Below are positions 35,133 to 43,400 of a stretch of DNA of 64,000 bases, one piece after another. Origin of the DNA: Paraburkholderia ribeironis. Its GTDB lineage: Bacteria; Pseudomonadota; Gammaproteobacteria; Burkholderiales; Burkholderiaceae. Within the stretch, counting starts at the first letter, position 1. The number at the start of each line of letters is the position of its first letter. The notes beneath the pieces were generated by a model, which was not told the origin of the DNA, ran no database searches, and saw nothing but the letters and a program-made list of their open reading frames with translations. The stretch covers positions 1 to 64,000 of the forward strand of contig NZ_CYGX02000037.1 of NCBI RefSeq assembly GCF_900019265.1. The letters run 5' to 3'. Made by a program: the position numbers and the translations under genes.

Positions 35133-36226
35133 GCGCTGTGCAAAAGATCAAAGTACTGTGCGTCGACGATTCGGCGCTAATCCGCAGCCTGATGACCGAG
35201 ATCATCAACGGCCAGCCGGACATGACGGTCGTGGCGACCGCGCCCGACCCGCTGGTCGCACGCGAACTCATCAAGCAGCACAATCCGGACGTGCTGACAC
35301 TCGACGTCGAAATGCCGCGCATGGATGGTCTCGATTTCCTCGAGAAGCTGATGCGTCTGCGGCCGATGCCGGTCGTGATGGTGTCGTCGCTGACCGAGCG
35401 CGGCAATGAAATCACGCTGCGTGCGTTGGAACTGGGCGCGGTCGACTTCGTCACCAAGCCGAAGGTCGGCATTCGCGACGGCATGCTCGACTACGCGGAG
35501 AAGCTCGCCGACAAGATTCGCGCCGCGGCGCGCGCACGCGTGCGCCAGGCCGCGCCCGTGCAGCATGCGGCCGCGCAGGCCGCGCACGCGCCGCTCGGCG
35601 CCGCGCCGCTGTTCAACAATCCGCTCCTGAGTACCGAGAAGCTGATCATCGTCGGCGCGTCGACGGGCGGCACCGAAGCGATCCGCGAAGTGCTCGTGCC
35701 GCTGCCGCCGGATGCACCCGCGGTGCTGATCGCGCAGCACATGCCACCGGGCTTCACGAAATCTTTTGCGCAACGCCTCAATGGTTTGTGCCGGATTACC
35801 GTTAAAGAAGCAGAACACGGCGAACGCGTGCTGCCAGGACATGCGTATATCGCGCCCGGCCACGCGCATCTGTTGCTCGCCCGCAGCGGCGCGAATTATA
35901 TTGCCCACCTGTCTGACGACCCGCCGGTGAACCGGCATCGTCCGTCGGTGGACGTGCTGTTCCGTTCGGCCGCGCAGCATGCGGGCAAGAACGCGATCGG
36001 CGTGATTCTGACCGGCATGGGGCGCGACGGCGCCGCCGGGCTGCTGGAGATGAAAAAAGCAGGGGCGTACACCCTTGCGCAAGACGAAGCGAGCTGTATC
36101 GTGTTCGGCATGCCGCGCGAAGCGATTGCGCTCGGCGCGGCGGACGAAATCGCATCGCTCGCGGACATGAGCCGACGCGTGATGACGCGTTTGTCATCGA
36201 TGGGCGATCGCGTTCAGCGGGTATGA
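35129..36226 (+). CDS. cheB: Chemotaxis response regulator / protein-glutamate methylesterase CheB
   Basis: 365 aa. Receiver domain (phospho-acceptor Asp59 in LTLDVEMPRMDG), linker rich in Ala/Arg/Gln, and a methylesterase domain with IVGASTGGTEAIREVL (catalytic Ser), IAQHMPPGFTKSFA (catalytic His) and GMGRDGAAGLLEMK (catalytic Asp). GTG 35129 overlaps cheD by four bases and has AGAGGAGG upstream. Confidence 0.97.
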   Translation: MSAVQKIKVLCVDDSALIRSLMTEIINGQPDMTVVATAPDPLVARELIKQHNPDVLTLDVEMPRMDGLDFLEKLMRLRPMPVVMVSSLTERGNEITLRALELGAVDFVTKPKVGIRDGMLDYAEKLADKIRAAARARVRQAAPVQHAAAQAAHAPLGAAPLFNNPLLSTEKLIIVGASTGGTEAIREVLVPLPPDAPAVLIAQHMPPGFTKSFAQRLNGLCRITVKEAEHGERVLPGHAYIAPGHAHLLLARSGANYIAHLSDDPPVNRHRPSVDVLFRSAAQHAGKNAIGVILTGMGRDGAAGLLEMKKAGAYTLAQDEASCIVFGMPREAIALGAADEIASLADMSRRVMTRLSSMGDRVQRV

Positions 36227-36287
36227 TGCGAGCCGGTTGGACTGAGGCGGTCAAGCACCGCACCATGGATCAAGCAAAGGGAATGAA

Positions 36288-36683
36288 ATGGATAAGGGAA
36301 TGAAGTTTCTGGTAGTTGACGACTTTCCGACGATGCGCCGGATCGTCCGCAACCTCCTCAAAGAACTCGGCTACTCCAACGTCGACGAAGCGGAAGACGG
36401 TCAGGCTGGCCTCGCACGTTTGCGCGGCGGCAATTATGACTTCGTGATCTCCGACTGGAACATGCCGAACCTCGACGGTCTGGCGATGCTCAAGGAAATC
36501 CGCGCCGACGCCAACATCGCGCATCTGCCGGTGCTGATGGTGACGGCCGAATCGAAGAAGGAAAACATCATCGCAGCGGCGCAGGCCGGCGCGAACGGTT
36601 ACGTCGTCAAGCCGTTCACGGCCGCGACGCTCGATGAGAAGCTCAACAAGATTCTCGAGAAGATGGCGAAAGCCGGGAGCTGA
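36288..36683 (+). CDS. cheY: Chemotaxis response regulator CheY
   Basis: 131 aa. Phospho-acceptor Asp56 in DFVISDWNMPNLDG, Thr in VTAES, Lys in YVVKPFTAATL. The sequence is close to enteric CheY, which binds FliM when phosphorylated and reverses rotation. Directly followed by cheZ, one base after the stop. Confidence 0.97.
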   Translation: MDKGMKFLVVDDFPTMRRIVRNLLKELGYSNVDEAEDGQAGLARLRGGNYDFVISDWNMPNLDGLAMLKEIRADANIAHLPVLMVTAESKKENIIAAAQAGANGYVVKPFTAATLDEKLNKILEKMAKAGS

Positions 36684-36684
36684 C

Positions 36685-37395
36685 GTGACTGTGCCGACCC
36701 ATGCGCCTGGCGCCGACGCGGTCAACGAGAGCGGCGACTTCGCGTCCGACCGCATCCTCGCCCGCATCGGACAATTGACGCGCACGCTGCGCGATTCGAT
36801 GCGTGAGCTCGGGCTCGACAAGCACGTCGAGCGCGCGGCGGAAGCCGTCCCCGATGCACGCGATCGTCTGAAGTACATCGCGAACATGACCGAGCAGGCC
36901 GCTGAGCGCGTGCTGTCGGCGATCGACATCGCCAAGCCCGTGCAGGAGCAACTTCAGAAAGACGCGGCCGAACTCGACGCGCGCTGGGAGCAGTGGTACG
37001 CGGCACCGATCGAGCGCGAGGAAGTGCGCGCGCTGATGAACGACACGCGGACCTTTTTGCGTGGCGTGCCCGAGGCGACCAGCGCGACCAACGCGCAGCT
37101 GATGGAAATCATGCTCGCGCAAGATTTTCAGGATCTGACCGGCCAGGTGATCAAGAAGATCAGCGACGTGGTGTACCTGATCGAGCAGCAGTTGCTCGGC
37201 GTGCTGGTCGAGAACATCGCGCTCGAGCGGCGCGAGCAGTTCGCGGCGAACGCGGCGGCGCTGGCGGCCGAGATTTCTCCGACCGGCAGCCCCGAGCATC
37301 TGCTGAACGGTCCGCAGATCAATCCCGAAGGCAAGGCGGACGTGGTGCAGGACCAGTCGCAGGTCGACGATCTGCTCGCCAGCCTCGGCTTCTGA
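36685..37395 (+). CDS. cheZ: CheY-P phosphatase CheZ
   Basis: 236 aa helical-hairpin protein. EIMLAQDFQDLTGQVIKKI contains the Asp and Gln that act in CheY-P hydrolysis. The extreme C-terminus (VDDLLASLGF) is the CheY-binding helix. GTG 36685 is inferred because it follows cheY by one base and has GGGAG upstream; the upstream ATG lies inside cheY. Confidence 0.93.
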   Translation: MTVPTHAPGADAVNESGDFASDRILARIGQLTRTLRDSMRELGLDKHVERAAEAVPDARDRLKYIANMTEQAAERVLSAIDIAKPVQEQLQKDAAELDARWEQWYAAPIEREEVRALMNDTRTFLRGVPEATSATNAQLMEIMLAQDFQDLTGQVIKKISDVVYLIEQQLLGVLVENIALERREQFAANAAALAAEISPTGSPEHLLNGPQINPEGKADVVQDQSQVDDLLASLGF

Positions 37396-37687
37396 TGGTG
37401 CTTCTGACGATGTCCGCAACGCTGCGGGCCGCTTGATCGCGCGGCCTCGTCCGACTGCGAGCAAGGTGGGGTACCACGCTGTCGACGGACACAAACCACA
37501 GGCATACTACAGGCTCGAGGAGCGGCGCTGCGTTCCGGCGAACAGTAATCGCCGGCCGGTCGCACGGTGAGGGACAGGCCTCCCGAGTGCGACCGCGGCG
37601 GTGCCGTATCATCTGCCTATATGTAGCAGGTTCGTGCCGCCGGTTCGCGTGGCGCGAACCGAGCCGCAGCTCGGGAGGAGCATCGTC

Positions 37688-38239
37688 ATGTACAGTCGTC
37701 TACGTCGTGCCGGGTTAGCTTCGGCGCTTGTCCTGGCTTGTTCATGGTTGGCCGCGCAGTCCGCTCACGCGGGCCTGGGCGGCGCGCCGATGACTCCGCC
37801 CACGGACGCGTCGGTTTCAAACCGCGTCGTCCAGCCTGGCGGCAACGCCACGACCGGAGCGCAGAGCGTGATGCGCTCGGCGTCCGGCGCAGCGTCGTCG
37901 GCATCGGCTTCCGCTTCCACGTCTTACACCGTGCGTGAAACCACGTTCGGCAATGGCACCGTGGTTCGCGAATATCTCGCCGCCGACGGCTCCGTCTTCG
38001 GCATCGCATGGCGTGGCCCGCAAATGCCGGATCTGAACGATCTGCTCGGCAGTTATTTTTCGCAATACGTCGCTGGCGTGAAGGCGGTGCGTGCGGCGCG
38101 CGGCGGTGGCCGCGGTCCCGTCAGCGTCGACCAGAGCGACCTCGTCGTGCGTTCCGGCGGCCACATGGGCGGGTTCAGCGGTCAGGCGTGGCTGCCATCC
38201 GCGTTGCCCGCCGGTGTCACCGGTGCCGACATCCAGTAA
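37688..38239 (+). CDS. DUF2844-type secreted protein
   Basis: 183 aa with a signal peptide (cleavage likely after AHA at ~31). The mature part has VRETTFGNGTVVREYLAADG and FGIAWRGPQMPDLNDLLGSY, which I recall as the DUF2844 pattern. Function unknown. ATG 37688 has GGGAGGAG upstream. The next gene follows at once, so the two are co-transcribed. They sit between cheZ and flhB but are not known flagellar parts. The 292-bp gap upstream (37396-37687) shows no other gene. Confidence 0.75.
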   Translation: MYSRLRRAGLASALVLACSWLAAQSAHAGLGGAPMTPPTDASVSNRVVQPGGNATTGAQSVMRSASGAASSASASASTSYTVRETTFGNGTVVREYLAADGSVFGIAWRGPQMPDLNDLLGSYFSQYVAGVKAVRAARGGGRGPVSVDQSDLVVRSGGHMGGFSGQAWLPSALPAGVTGADIQ

Positions 38240-38253
38240 TGGCGAGGACGACG

Positions 38254-39549
38254 ATGCGAACCATGCATATTGCTGTGAAAGTCAAAGACTGGCTGCGGGC
38301 CGCGATGGCCGTGGCGCTGCTGGCGACGCTTGCCGCGTGCGGCGGTGGTGGCGGAGACAGCGGCAGTTCCAGTAACAGTTCGTCGAGCCCGCTGAACGGC
38401 GGTTCGCTGCCGCTCAACCCGACCCAGCAGCCGATTGCCGCGACTGCCGCGAACACGGCGCCGATCACGGTCGGCCCGGGTGTGAAGGGTGTCATCAATA
38501 TTCCAACGGTCAGCGTGACGATCTGCGCGCCCGGCTCGCCCACCAATTGCCAGACCATCAACAACATCCAGCTCGACACCGGTTCATTCGGGCTGCGGGT
38601 GGTCAGCTCGGTGCTGCACTCGTCGTTGCTCAATGCGCTGCCGATCAGCACCCTGAGCAGCAACGGTGCGCAACTCGCCGAGTGCGCAACCTTCGCCGAC
38701 GGCTTCACATGGGGCTCGGTGCGCACTGCGACCATCACGATTGGCGGCGAGACGACGACCTCCAGCATTGCGCTGCAGATGATCGGCGACAAGGCCGCGA
38801 GTACCGTGCCGTCGGGCGGTTGCGGCAGCGGCGCGGAGGAGAGCACGGTCAGCGACCTCGGCGCCAATGGCATTCTCGGCGTCGGCACGGCGCCCACCGA
38901 TTGCGGCTCGCTCTGTCTGACCACGGCAATCAGCAACTACTTCGCGTGCCCGGGCGGCACGTCCTGCACCCGTACTGCGCTGGCGCCCGCGCAGCAGGTG
39001 GCCAATCCGGTGGCGAACTTCCCGCTCGACAACAACGGCGTGATCGTGCAGATGTCGCCCGTGTCGGACACAGGTCAGTCAAGCGCTAACGGTACATTGG
39101 TGTTCGGCATCGGCACGCAGTCGAACAACGTGCTTGCCGCGTCGCAGACCTTCCCTACCGACGCCTTTGGCAATCTGAACAACAGCGTGTTCAAGGGCGC
39201 GCCGGTGCAGGCGTTCCTCGACTCTGGCTCGAATGCCTACTTCTTCGGCGATAGCTCGATCGCGCTGTGCGGCAGCAATTTCCCAGGCTTCTACTGCCCA
39301 TCGTCCGCGCAGACCCGCTCGATCACGCTGGCCGGGCAGAACGGCACGAGCAGCAGCGTCAGCATCGGCATCCTCAGTGCGGCCACGCTGTTCGCCAGCG
39401 GCAGCAACTTCGCGTTCAACGACCTCGCCGGGCAGATCGGCAGCAATGGCAGCTTCGACCTCGGCCTGCCGTTCTTCTACGGCCGTCACGTCTACTACGG
39501 CATCGACAGGACCGCGACTGGCGGTCAATCGCCTTTCGTGGGCTTCTGA
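38254..39549 (+). CDS. DUF3443-type lipoprotein
   Basis: 431 aa. N-terminal signal with lipobox LATLAAC followed by a Gly/Ser-rich stretch. The body has Cys-rich sections (VTICAPGSPTNCQTINNIQL, FACPGGTSCTRTAL) and repeated beta-type motifs (DTGSFGLRVV, LDSGSNAYFFGD); the DTGS/DSGS pair recalls aspartic-protease-like folds, which is suggestive only. It ends in SFDLGLPFFYGRHVYYGI. Function unknown. I prefer ATG 38254 (GAGGA five bases upstream) over the ATG at 38239 that overlaps the previous stop. Confidence 0.75.
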   Translation: MRTMHIAVKVKDWLRAAMAVALLATLAACGGGGGDSGSSSNSSSSPLNGGSLPLNPTQQPIAATAANTAPITVGPGVKGVINIPTVSVTICAPGSPTNCQTINNIQLDTGSFGLRVVSSVLHSSLLNALPISTLSSNGAQLAECATFADGFTWGSVRTATITIGGETTTSSIALQMIGDKAASTVPSGGCGSGAEESTVSDLGANGILGVGTAPTDCGSLCLTTAISNYFACPGGTSCTRTALAPAQQVANPVANFPLDNNGVIVQMSPVSDTGQSSANGTLVFGIGTQSNNVLAASQTFPTDAFGNLNNSVFKGAPVQAFLDSGSNAYFFGDSSIALCGSNFPGFYCPSSAQTRSITLAGQNGTSSSVSIGILSAATLFASGSNFAFNDLAGQIGSNGSFDLGLPFFYGRHVYYGIDRTATGGQSPFVGF

Positions 39550-39574
39550 CGCGTATCGCTTGAAGTTGAAGTGA

Positions 39575-39602
39575 GAGGCCCGCGCGATCTCGCACGGGCC
39601 TC
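39575..39602 (+). terminator. Hairpin after the DUF3443-type gene
   Basis: GAGGCCCG (39575-39582) pairs with CGGGCCTC (39595-39602), with GCGA and TCGC pairing inside. It is 25 bp past the stop. There is no downstream T-run, so it may be a weak terminator or mRNA-protecting structure. Confidence 0.5.
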
Positions 39603-39621
39603 TGCGTCATCCGTCGAAATA

Positions 39622-39676
39622 CCCCCCTTTCTCCGCCCTTATCCGCCGATCGCTGCTTGCGTCGAGCGGGAATAAT
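39622..39676 (+). promoter_or_regulatory. Candidate class II flagellar promoter of flhBA
   Basis: CCTTT (39626-39630), TTATCC (39639-39644) followed by CGATCG, then an AATAAT -10-like hexamer at 39671-39676. The same blocks occur with identical spacing before flhF (43279-43329). It lies 50-104 bp before the flhB start. FlhDC dependence is inferred from its position and the shared motif. Confidence 0.6.
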
Positions 39677-39725
39677 CGCTCTCACTGGAAAGAGGCGCCG
39701 TGCCTCGCCCGACTGGAGAGCTTGT

Positions 39726-40955
39726 GTGGCAGAGGACAGCGACCTCGAAAAAACCGAATCAGCCACTCCCCGGCGCCTGCAGAAGGCGCGCGAGGAAGGA
39801 CAGATCGTGCGTTCGCGGGAACTGTCGACGTTTGCCTTGCTGGCGGCGGGGTTCTACGGCGTGTGGGGGATGTCCGGCAGCATCGGCGAGCATCTGGGCA
39901 ACATGCTGCGCGCGTCGCTCACGTTCGACCACGCCAGCACCTTCGAGACGCGCCGCATGCTGATCGGCGCGGGCGCCGCTGGTCGCGAAGGGCTCTATGC
40001 GCTGCTGCCGATTCTCGCCTTGACCGGCGCGGCCGCGTTGCTCTCGCCGCTGGCGCTGGGCGGCTGGCAGTTGTCGGCGAAAGGACTCGAACCCAGGTTC
40101 AACCGGCTCAACCCAATTGAAGGCCTGGGCCGGATGTTCTCGATCAACGGGCCGATCCAGCTCGGCATGTCGCTCGCGAAGACGCTGGTGGTCGGCATGA
40201 TCGGCGGCACTGCGATCTGGAATCGCCGCGAGGAAATCCTCGCGCTCGCCACCCAGCCGCTGCAACTGGCGCTGGCCAATTCCGTGCATCTGATCGCCGT
40301 GTGCTGCGGGATGACCGTGGCGGGCATGTTCGCGGTGGCGGCGCTGGATGTGCCGTATCAACTCTGGCAGTTCCACAAGAAGCTGCGCATGACGAAGGAA
40401 GAAGTGAAGCGCGAGCATCGCGAAAGCGAAGGCGATCCGCACATCAAGGGCAAGATTCGCCAGCAGCAGCGCGCAATTGCGCGGCGCCGGATGATGGCGC
40501 AGGTGCCGAAAGCCGACGTGGTGGTGACCAACCCGACCCACTTCGCGGTCGCGCTGCAATACACCGACGGCGAGATGCGCGCGCCGAAGGTGGTCGCCAA
40601 GGGCGTGAACCTGGTGGCCACGCGGATTCGCGAACTTGCCGCCGAAAACAACGTGCCGCTCCTCGAAGCGCCGCCGCTCGCGCGTGCGCTGTATCACAAC
40701 GTCGATCTGAACCGTGAGATTCCCGGTCCGCTGTATGGCGCGGTCGCGGAAGTGCTTGCGTGGGTGTATCAGTTGCGGCGCTTCAAAACCGAAGGCGGCG
40801 TCGCGCCGGTCGCACCGACCGAGTTCGATGTGCCGGCGGAGCTCGACAAGGGCGGCGTATCGGATGAGGAGGCCGATCAGGAAGTCGCCGATGCACTCAA
40901 CCCCGTCAACCCCGTCAACCCCGCTAAAGACGACGCTTCAGGAGCCTCCGCATGA
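39726..40955 (+). CDS. flhB: Flagellar type III secretion protein FlhB
   Basis: 409 aa. Four transmembrane helices, N-terminal DLEKTESATPRRLQKAREEG, and the autocleavage site NPTH with Asn at residue 269 (VVTNPTHFAVALQY). It switches export from rod/hook to filament substrates. The C-terminal ~50 residues are a variable acidic tail. The start is GTG 39726 with GGAGAG upstream. The stop overlaps flhA by four bases. Confidence 0.97.
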   Translation: MAEDSDLEKTESATPRRLQKAREEGQIVRSRELSTFALLAAGFYGVWGMSGSIGEHLGNMLRASLTFDHASTFETRRMLIGAGAAGREGLYALLPILALTGAAALLSPLALGGWQLSAKGLEPRFNRLNPIEGLGRMFSINGPIQLGMSLAKTLVVGMIGGTAIWNRREEILALATQPLQLALANSVHLIAVCCGMTVAGMFAVAALDVPYQLWQFHKKLRMTKEEVKREHRESEGDPHIKGKIRQQQRAIARRRMMAQVPKADVVVTNPTHFAVALQYTDGEMRAPKVVAKGVNLVATRIRELAAENNVPLLEAPPLARALYHNVDLNREIPGPLYGAVAEVLAWVYQLRRFKTEGGVAPVAPTEFDVPAELDKGGVSDEEADQEVADALNPVNPVNPAKDDASGASA

Positions 40956-43054
40956 ACGCTCGCGCCGGTTTCCTCGCCCGACGGCCGGATGCCTTGAGCA
41001 GCACCAATTTGCGCGCCCTCGCCGGGCCGGTGCTGATCTGCATGATCCTCGGCATGATGATTCTGCCGTTGCCGCCGTTCCTGCTGGACCTGCTGTTCAC
41101 CTTCAACATCGCGCTGTCCGTGATGGTGCTGCTGGTCAGCATGTACACGATGAAGCCGCTCGACTTCGCCGCCTTCCCGAGCGTGCTGCTGTTCTCGACG
41201 CTGCTGCGCCTGTCGCTGAACGTGGCGTCCACGCGGATCGTGCTGCTCGAAGGCCATACCGGCCCGGACGCGGCCGGCCAGGTGATCGAGTCGTTCGGCC
41301 ACTTCCTCGTGGGCGGCAACTTCGCGGTCGGTATCGTGGTCTTCATCATCCTGATGGTGATCAACTTCATGGTGATCACCAAGGGCGCGGGGCGGATCGC
41401 GGAAGTGTCCGCGCGCTTCACGCTCGATGCGATGCCCGGCAAACAGATGGCGATCGACGCCGATCTGAACGCCGGTCTCATCAACGAAGAGCAGGCCCGC
41501 AAGCGGCGCGGGGAAGTTTCGCAGGAAGCCGAGTTCTACGGTTCGATGGACGGCGCGAGCAAGTTCGTGCGCGGCGACGCGATCGCCGGTCTGCTGATCA
41601 TGGTGATCAACATCATCGGCGGGCTGATCGTCGGGATGGTTCAGCACGGCATGGACTTCGCGTCGGCAGGCAAGAACTACACGCTGCTGACGATCGGTGA
41701 CGGCCTCGTTGCGCAGATTCCGTCGCTGGTGATTTCGACCGCTGCCGGCGTGATCGTCTCGCGCGTCGCGACCAATGAAGACATCGGCACGCAGCTCACC
41801 GGCCAGTTGTTCACGAATCCGCGCGTGCTGATGATCACCGGCTGCATTCTCGTGCTGATGGGCCTGATTCCAGGCATGCCGCACTTTGCTTTCCTGATTC
41901 TCGGCGGCGGTCTGATCCAGCTCGGGCGCATCATGAAAAAGCGCGCCGCGCAGCGCAACACCAGCACGGTGCTCGTCGATGTCGCGCCGGCCGCGATGGC
42001 GCCGGTCGAAAACACCGAAGCGAGCTGGGACGACGTGACGATGATCGACACGCTCGGCCTCGAAGTCGGCTACCGACTGATTCCGCTCGTCGACAAGAAC
42101 TCGGATGGCGAACTGCTCAAGCGGATCAAAAGCATCCGCAAGAAGTTCGCACAGGAAATCGGCTTTCTGCCACCCGTCATTCATATCCGCGACAACCTCG
42201 AACTGCGGCCGAATGGTTACCGGATCGCGCTCAAGGGCGTCGAAGTGGGGGTGGGCGAAGCGTATCCGGGGCAGTGGCTGGCAATCAACCCGGGCCAAGT
42301 CTCCGCCGCGCTGCCGGGCACGCCGACGCAAGATCCGGCGTTCGGCCTGCCCGCCATCTGGATCGATACGAATCTGCGCGAACAGGCGCAGGTGTATGGC
42401 TACACGGTGGTCGACTCGAGCACTGTGGTGGCCACGCACCTGAATCACCTGGTCGTCACGCACGCGTCGGAGCTGCTCGGTCGCAGCGAAGTGCAGGCGC
42501 TGCTCGAGCGGATGCAGAAGGACACGCCGTCGCTGGTCGACGATCTGGTGCCCAAGGCGCTGCCGCTCACCACGTTGCAGAAGGTGCTGCAAAACCTGCT
42601 GGAAGAAGGCGTGCCGATCCGCGATTTGCGCAGCATTCTCGAGGCGCTCGCCGAACACGCGCCGAAGCTCACCGACCCGCACGAACTCACCGCCGCGGTG
42701 CGTCTGTCGCTGGGTCGCGCGATCACGCAGCAGTGGTTCCCGGGCAGCGGTGACATGCAGGTGATGGGCCTCGATTCGAATCTGGAGCGGGTGCTGTCGC
42801 AAGCGCTTTCGACTGGCGCCAATCCGGGACTCGAGCCGGGCCTCGCGAACACGCTGCTCAATGAAACGCAGAAGGCCATGACGCGTCAGCAGAACCTCGG
42901 TCTCGCGCCGGTGCTGCTGGTGCAGCACGCATTGCGGCCGATGCTCGCGCGCTTCCTGCGGCGCAGTCTGCCGCAATTGAAGGTGCTCTCGTATGCGGAA
43001 GTGCCCGACAGCCGCAACGTCAAGGTCGTGAATCTGATCGGTGCGCACGGTTAA
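40952..43054 (+). CDS. flhA: Flagellar type III secretion protein FlhA
   Basis: 700 aa. Export-gate component, about eight transmembrane helices, with LPLPPFLLDLLFTFNIALSV and FAAFPSVLLFSTLLRLSLNV (FHIPEP signature region). The cytoplasmic C-domain from about residue 350 binds chaperones and substrates. Overlaps the flhB stop (ATGA), so translationally coupled. A terminator hairpin follows. Confidence 0.98.
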   Translation: MNARAGFLARRPDALSSTNLRALAGPVLICMILGMMILPLPPFLLDLLFTFNIALSVMVLLVSMYTMKPLDFAAFPSVLLFSTLLRLSLNVASTRIVLLEGHTGPDAAGQVIESFGHFLVGGNFAVGIVVFIILMVINFMVITKGAGRIAEVSARFTLDAMPGKQMAIDADLNAGLINEEQARKRRGEVSQEAEFYGSMDGASKFVRGDAIAGLLIMVINIIGGLIVGMVQHGMDFASAGKNYTLLTIGDGLVAQIPSLVISTAAGVIVSRVATNEDIGTQLTGQLFTNPRVLMITGCILVLMGLIPGMPHFAFLILGGGLIQLGRIMKKRAAQRNTSTVLVDVAPAAMAPVENTEASWDDVTMIDTLGLEVGYRLIPLVDKNSDGELLKRIKSIRKKFAQEIGFLPPVIHIRDNLELRPNGYRIALKGVEVGVGEAYPGQWLAINPGQVSAALPGTPTQDPAFGLPAIWIDTNLREQAQVYGYTVVDSSTVVATHLNHLVVTHASELLGRSEVQALLERMQKDTPSLVDDLVPKALPLTTLQKVLQNLLEEGVPIRDLRSILEALAEHAPKLTDPHELTAAVRLSLGRAITQQWFPGSGDMQVMGLDSNLERVLSQALSTGANPGLEPGLANTLLNETQKAMTRQQNLGLAPVLLVQHALRPMLARFLRRSLPQLKVLSYAEVPDSRNVKVVNLIGAHG

Positions 43055-43094
43055 CTCCGCGAGAACGCCGCGAGCTCGCGGTCGAGGTTTTTTG

Positions 43095-43119
43095 CCGGCG
43101 CTTGTTGGGCGCCGGTTTT
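43095..43119 (+). terminator. Terminator after flhA
   Basis: CCGGCGC (43095-43101) pairs with GCGCCGG (43109-43115), followed by TTTT. It is 40 bp after the flhA stop and upstream of a separate promoter for flhF. Confidence 0.75.
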
Positions 43120-43277
43120 GATTTCGGCGCCTTACTTCGTGCGGGGCTTCATGCGAGTCCGGGCGGGTCGATGCATCCATCCCGAGGTGGCGCGAGCGCG
43201 TTGCAGCGCTGGCAACCGGCTCGTCTGAAACGCGCGGGCGCGCTGCATCGGCCGTGTCTCCATCGTGCGAATTGCCT

Positions 43278-43329
43278 GCCTTTAACGGTCTTTATCCATC
43301 GATCGTCGCTCGACACCTTTCGCAATAAT
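43278..43329 (+). promoter_or_regulatory. Candidate class II flagellar promoter of flhF-flhG-fliA
   Basis: CCTTT at 43279, TTATCC at 43292 with CGATCG following, AATAAT at 43324-43329. All three spacings equal those before flhB. It is 70 bp before the flhF start, past the flhA terminator, which makes flhF-flhG-fliA a separately initiated unit. Confidence 0.6.
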
Positions 43330-43400
43330 TGATCTCAATGGGAAGCGGTGTGTTGCCGATCCGTTAGTCCGTTAATGCGTCTACCTCGTCGGGGTCCAGC

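Noticed and set aside
40877..43180. A 767-codon open frame on the minus strand opposite flhA
   Set aside because: It lies antisense to a clearly conserved gene. The product is Arg/His/Gln-rich with no domain, as expected for the complement of a high-GC coding sequence.
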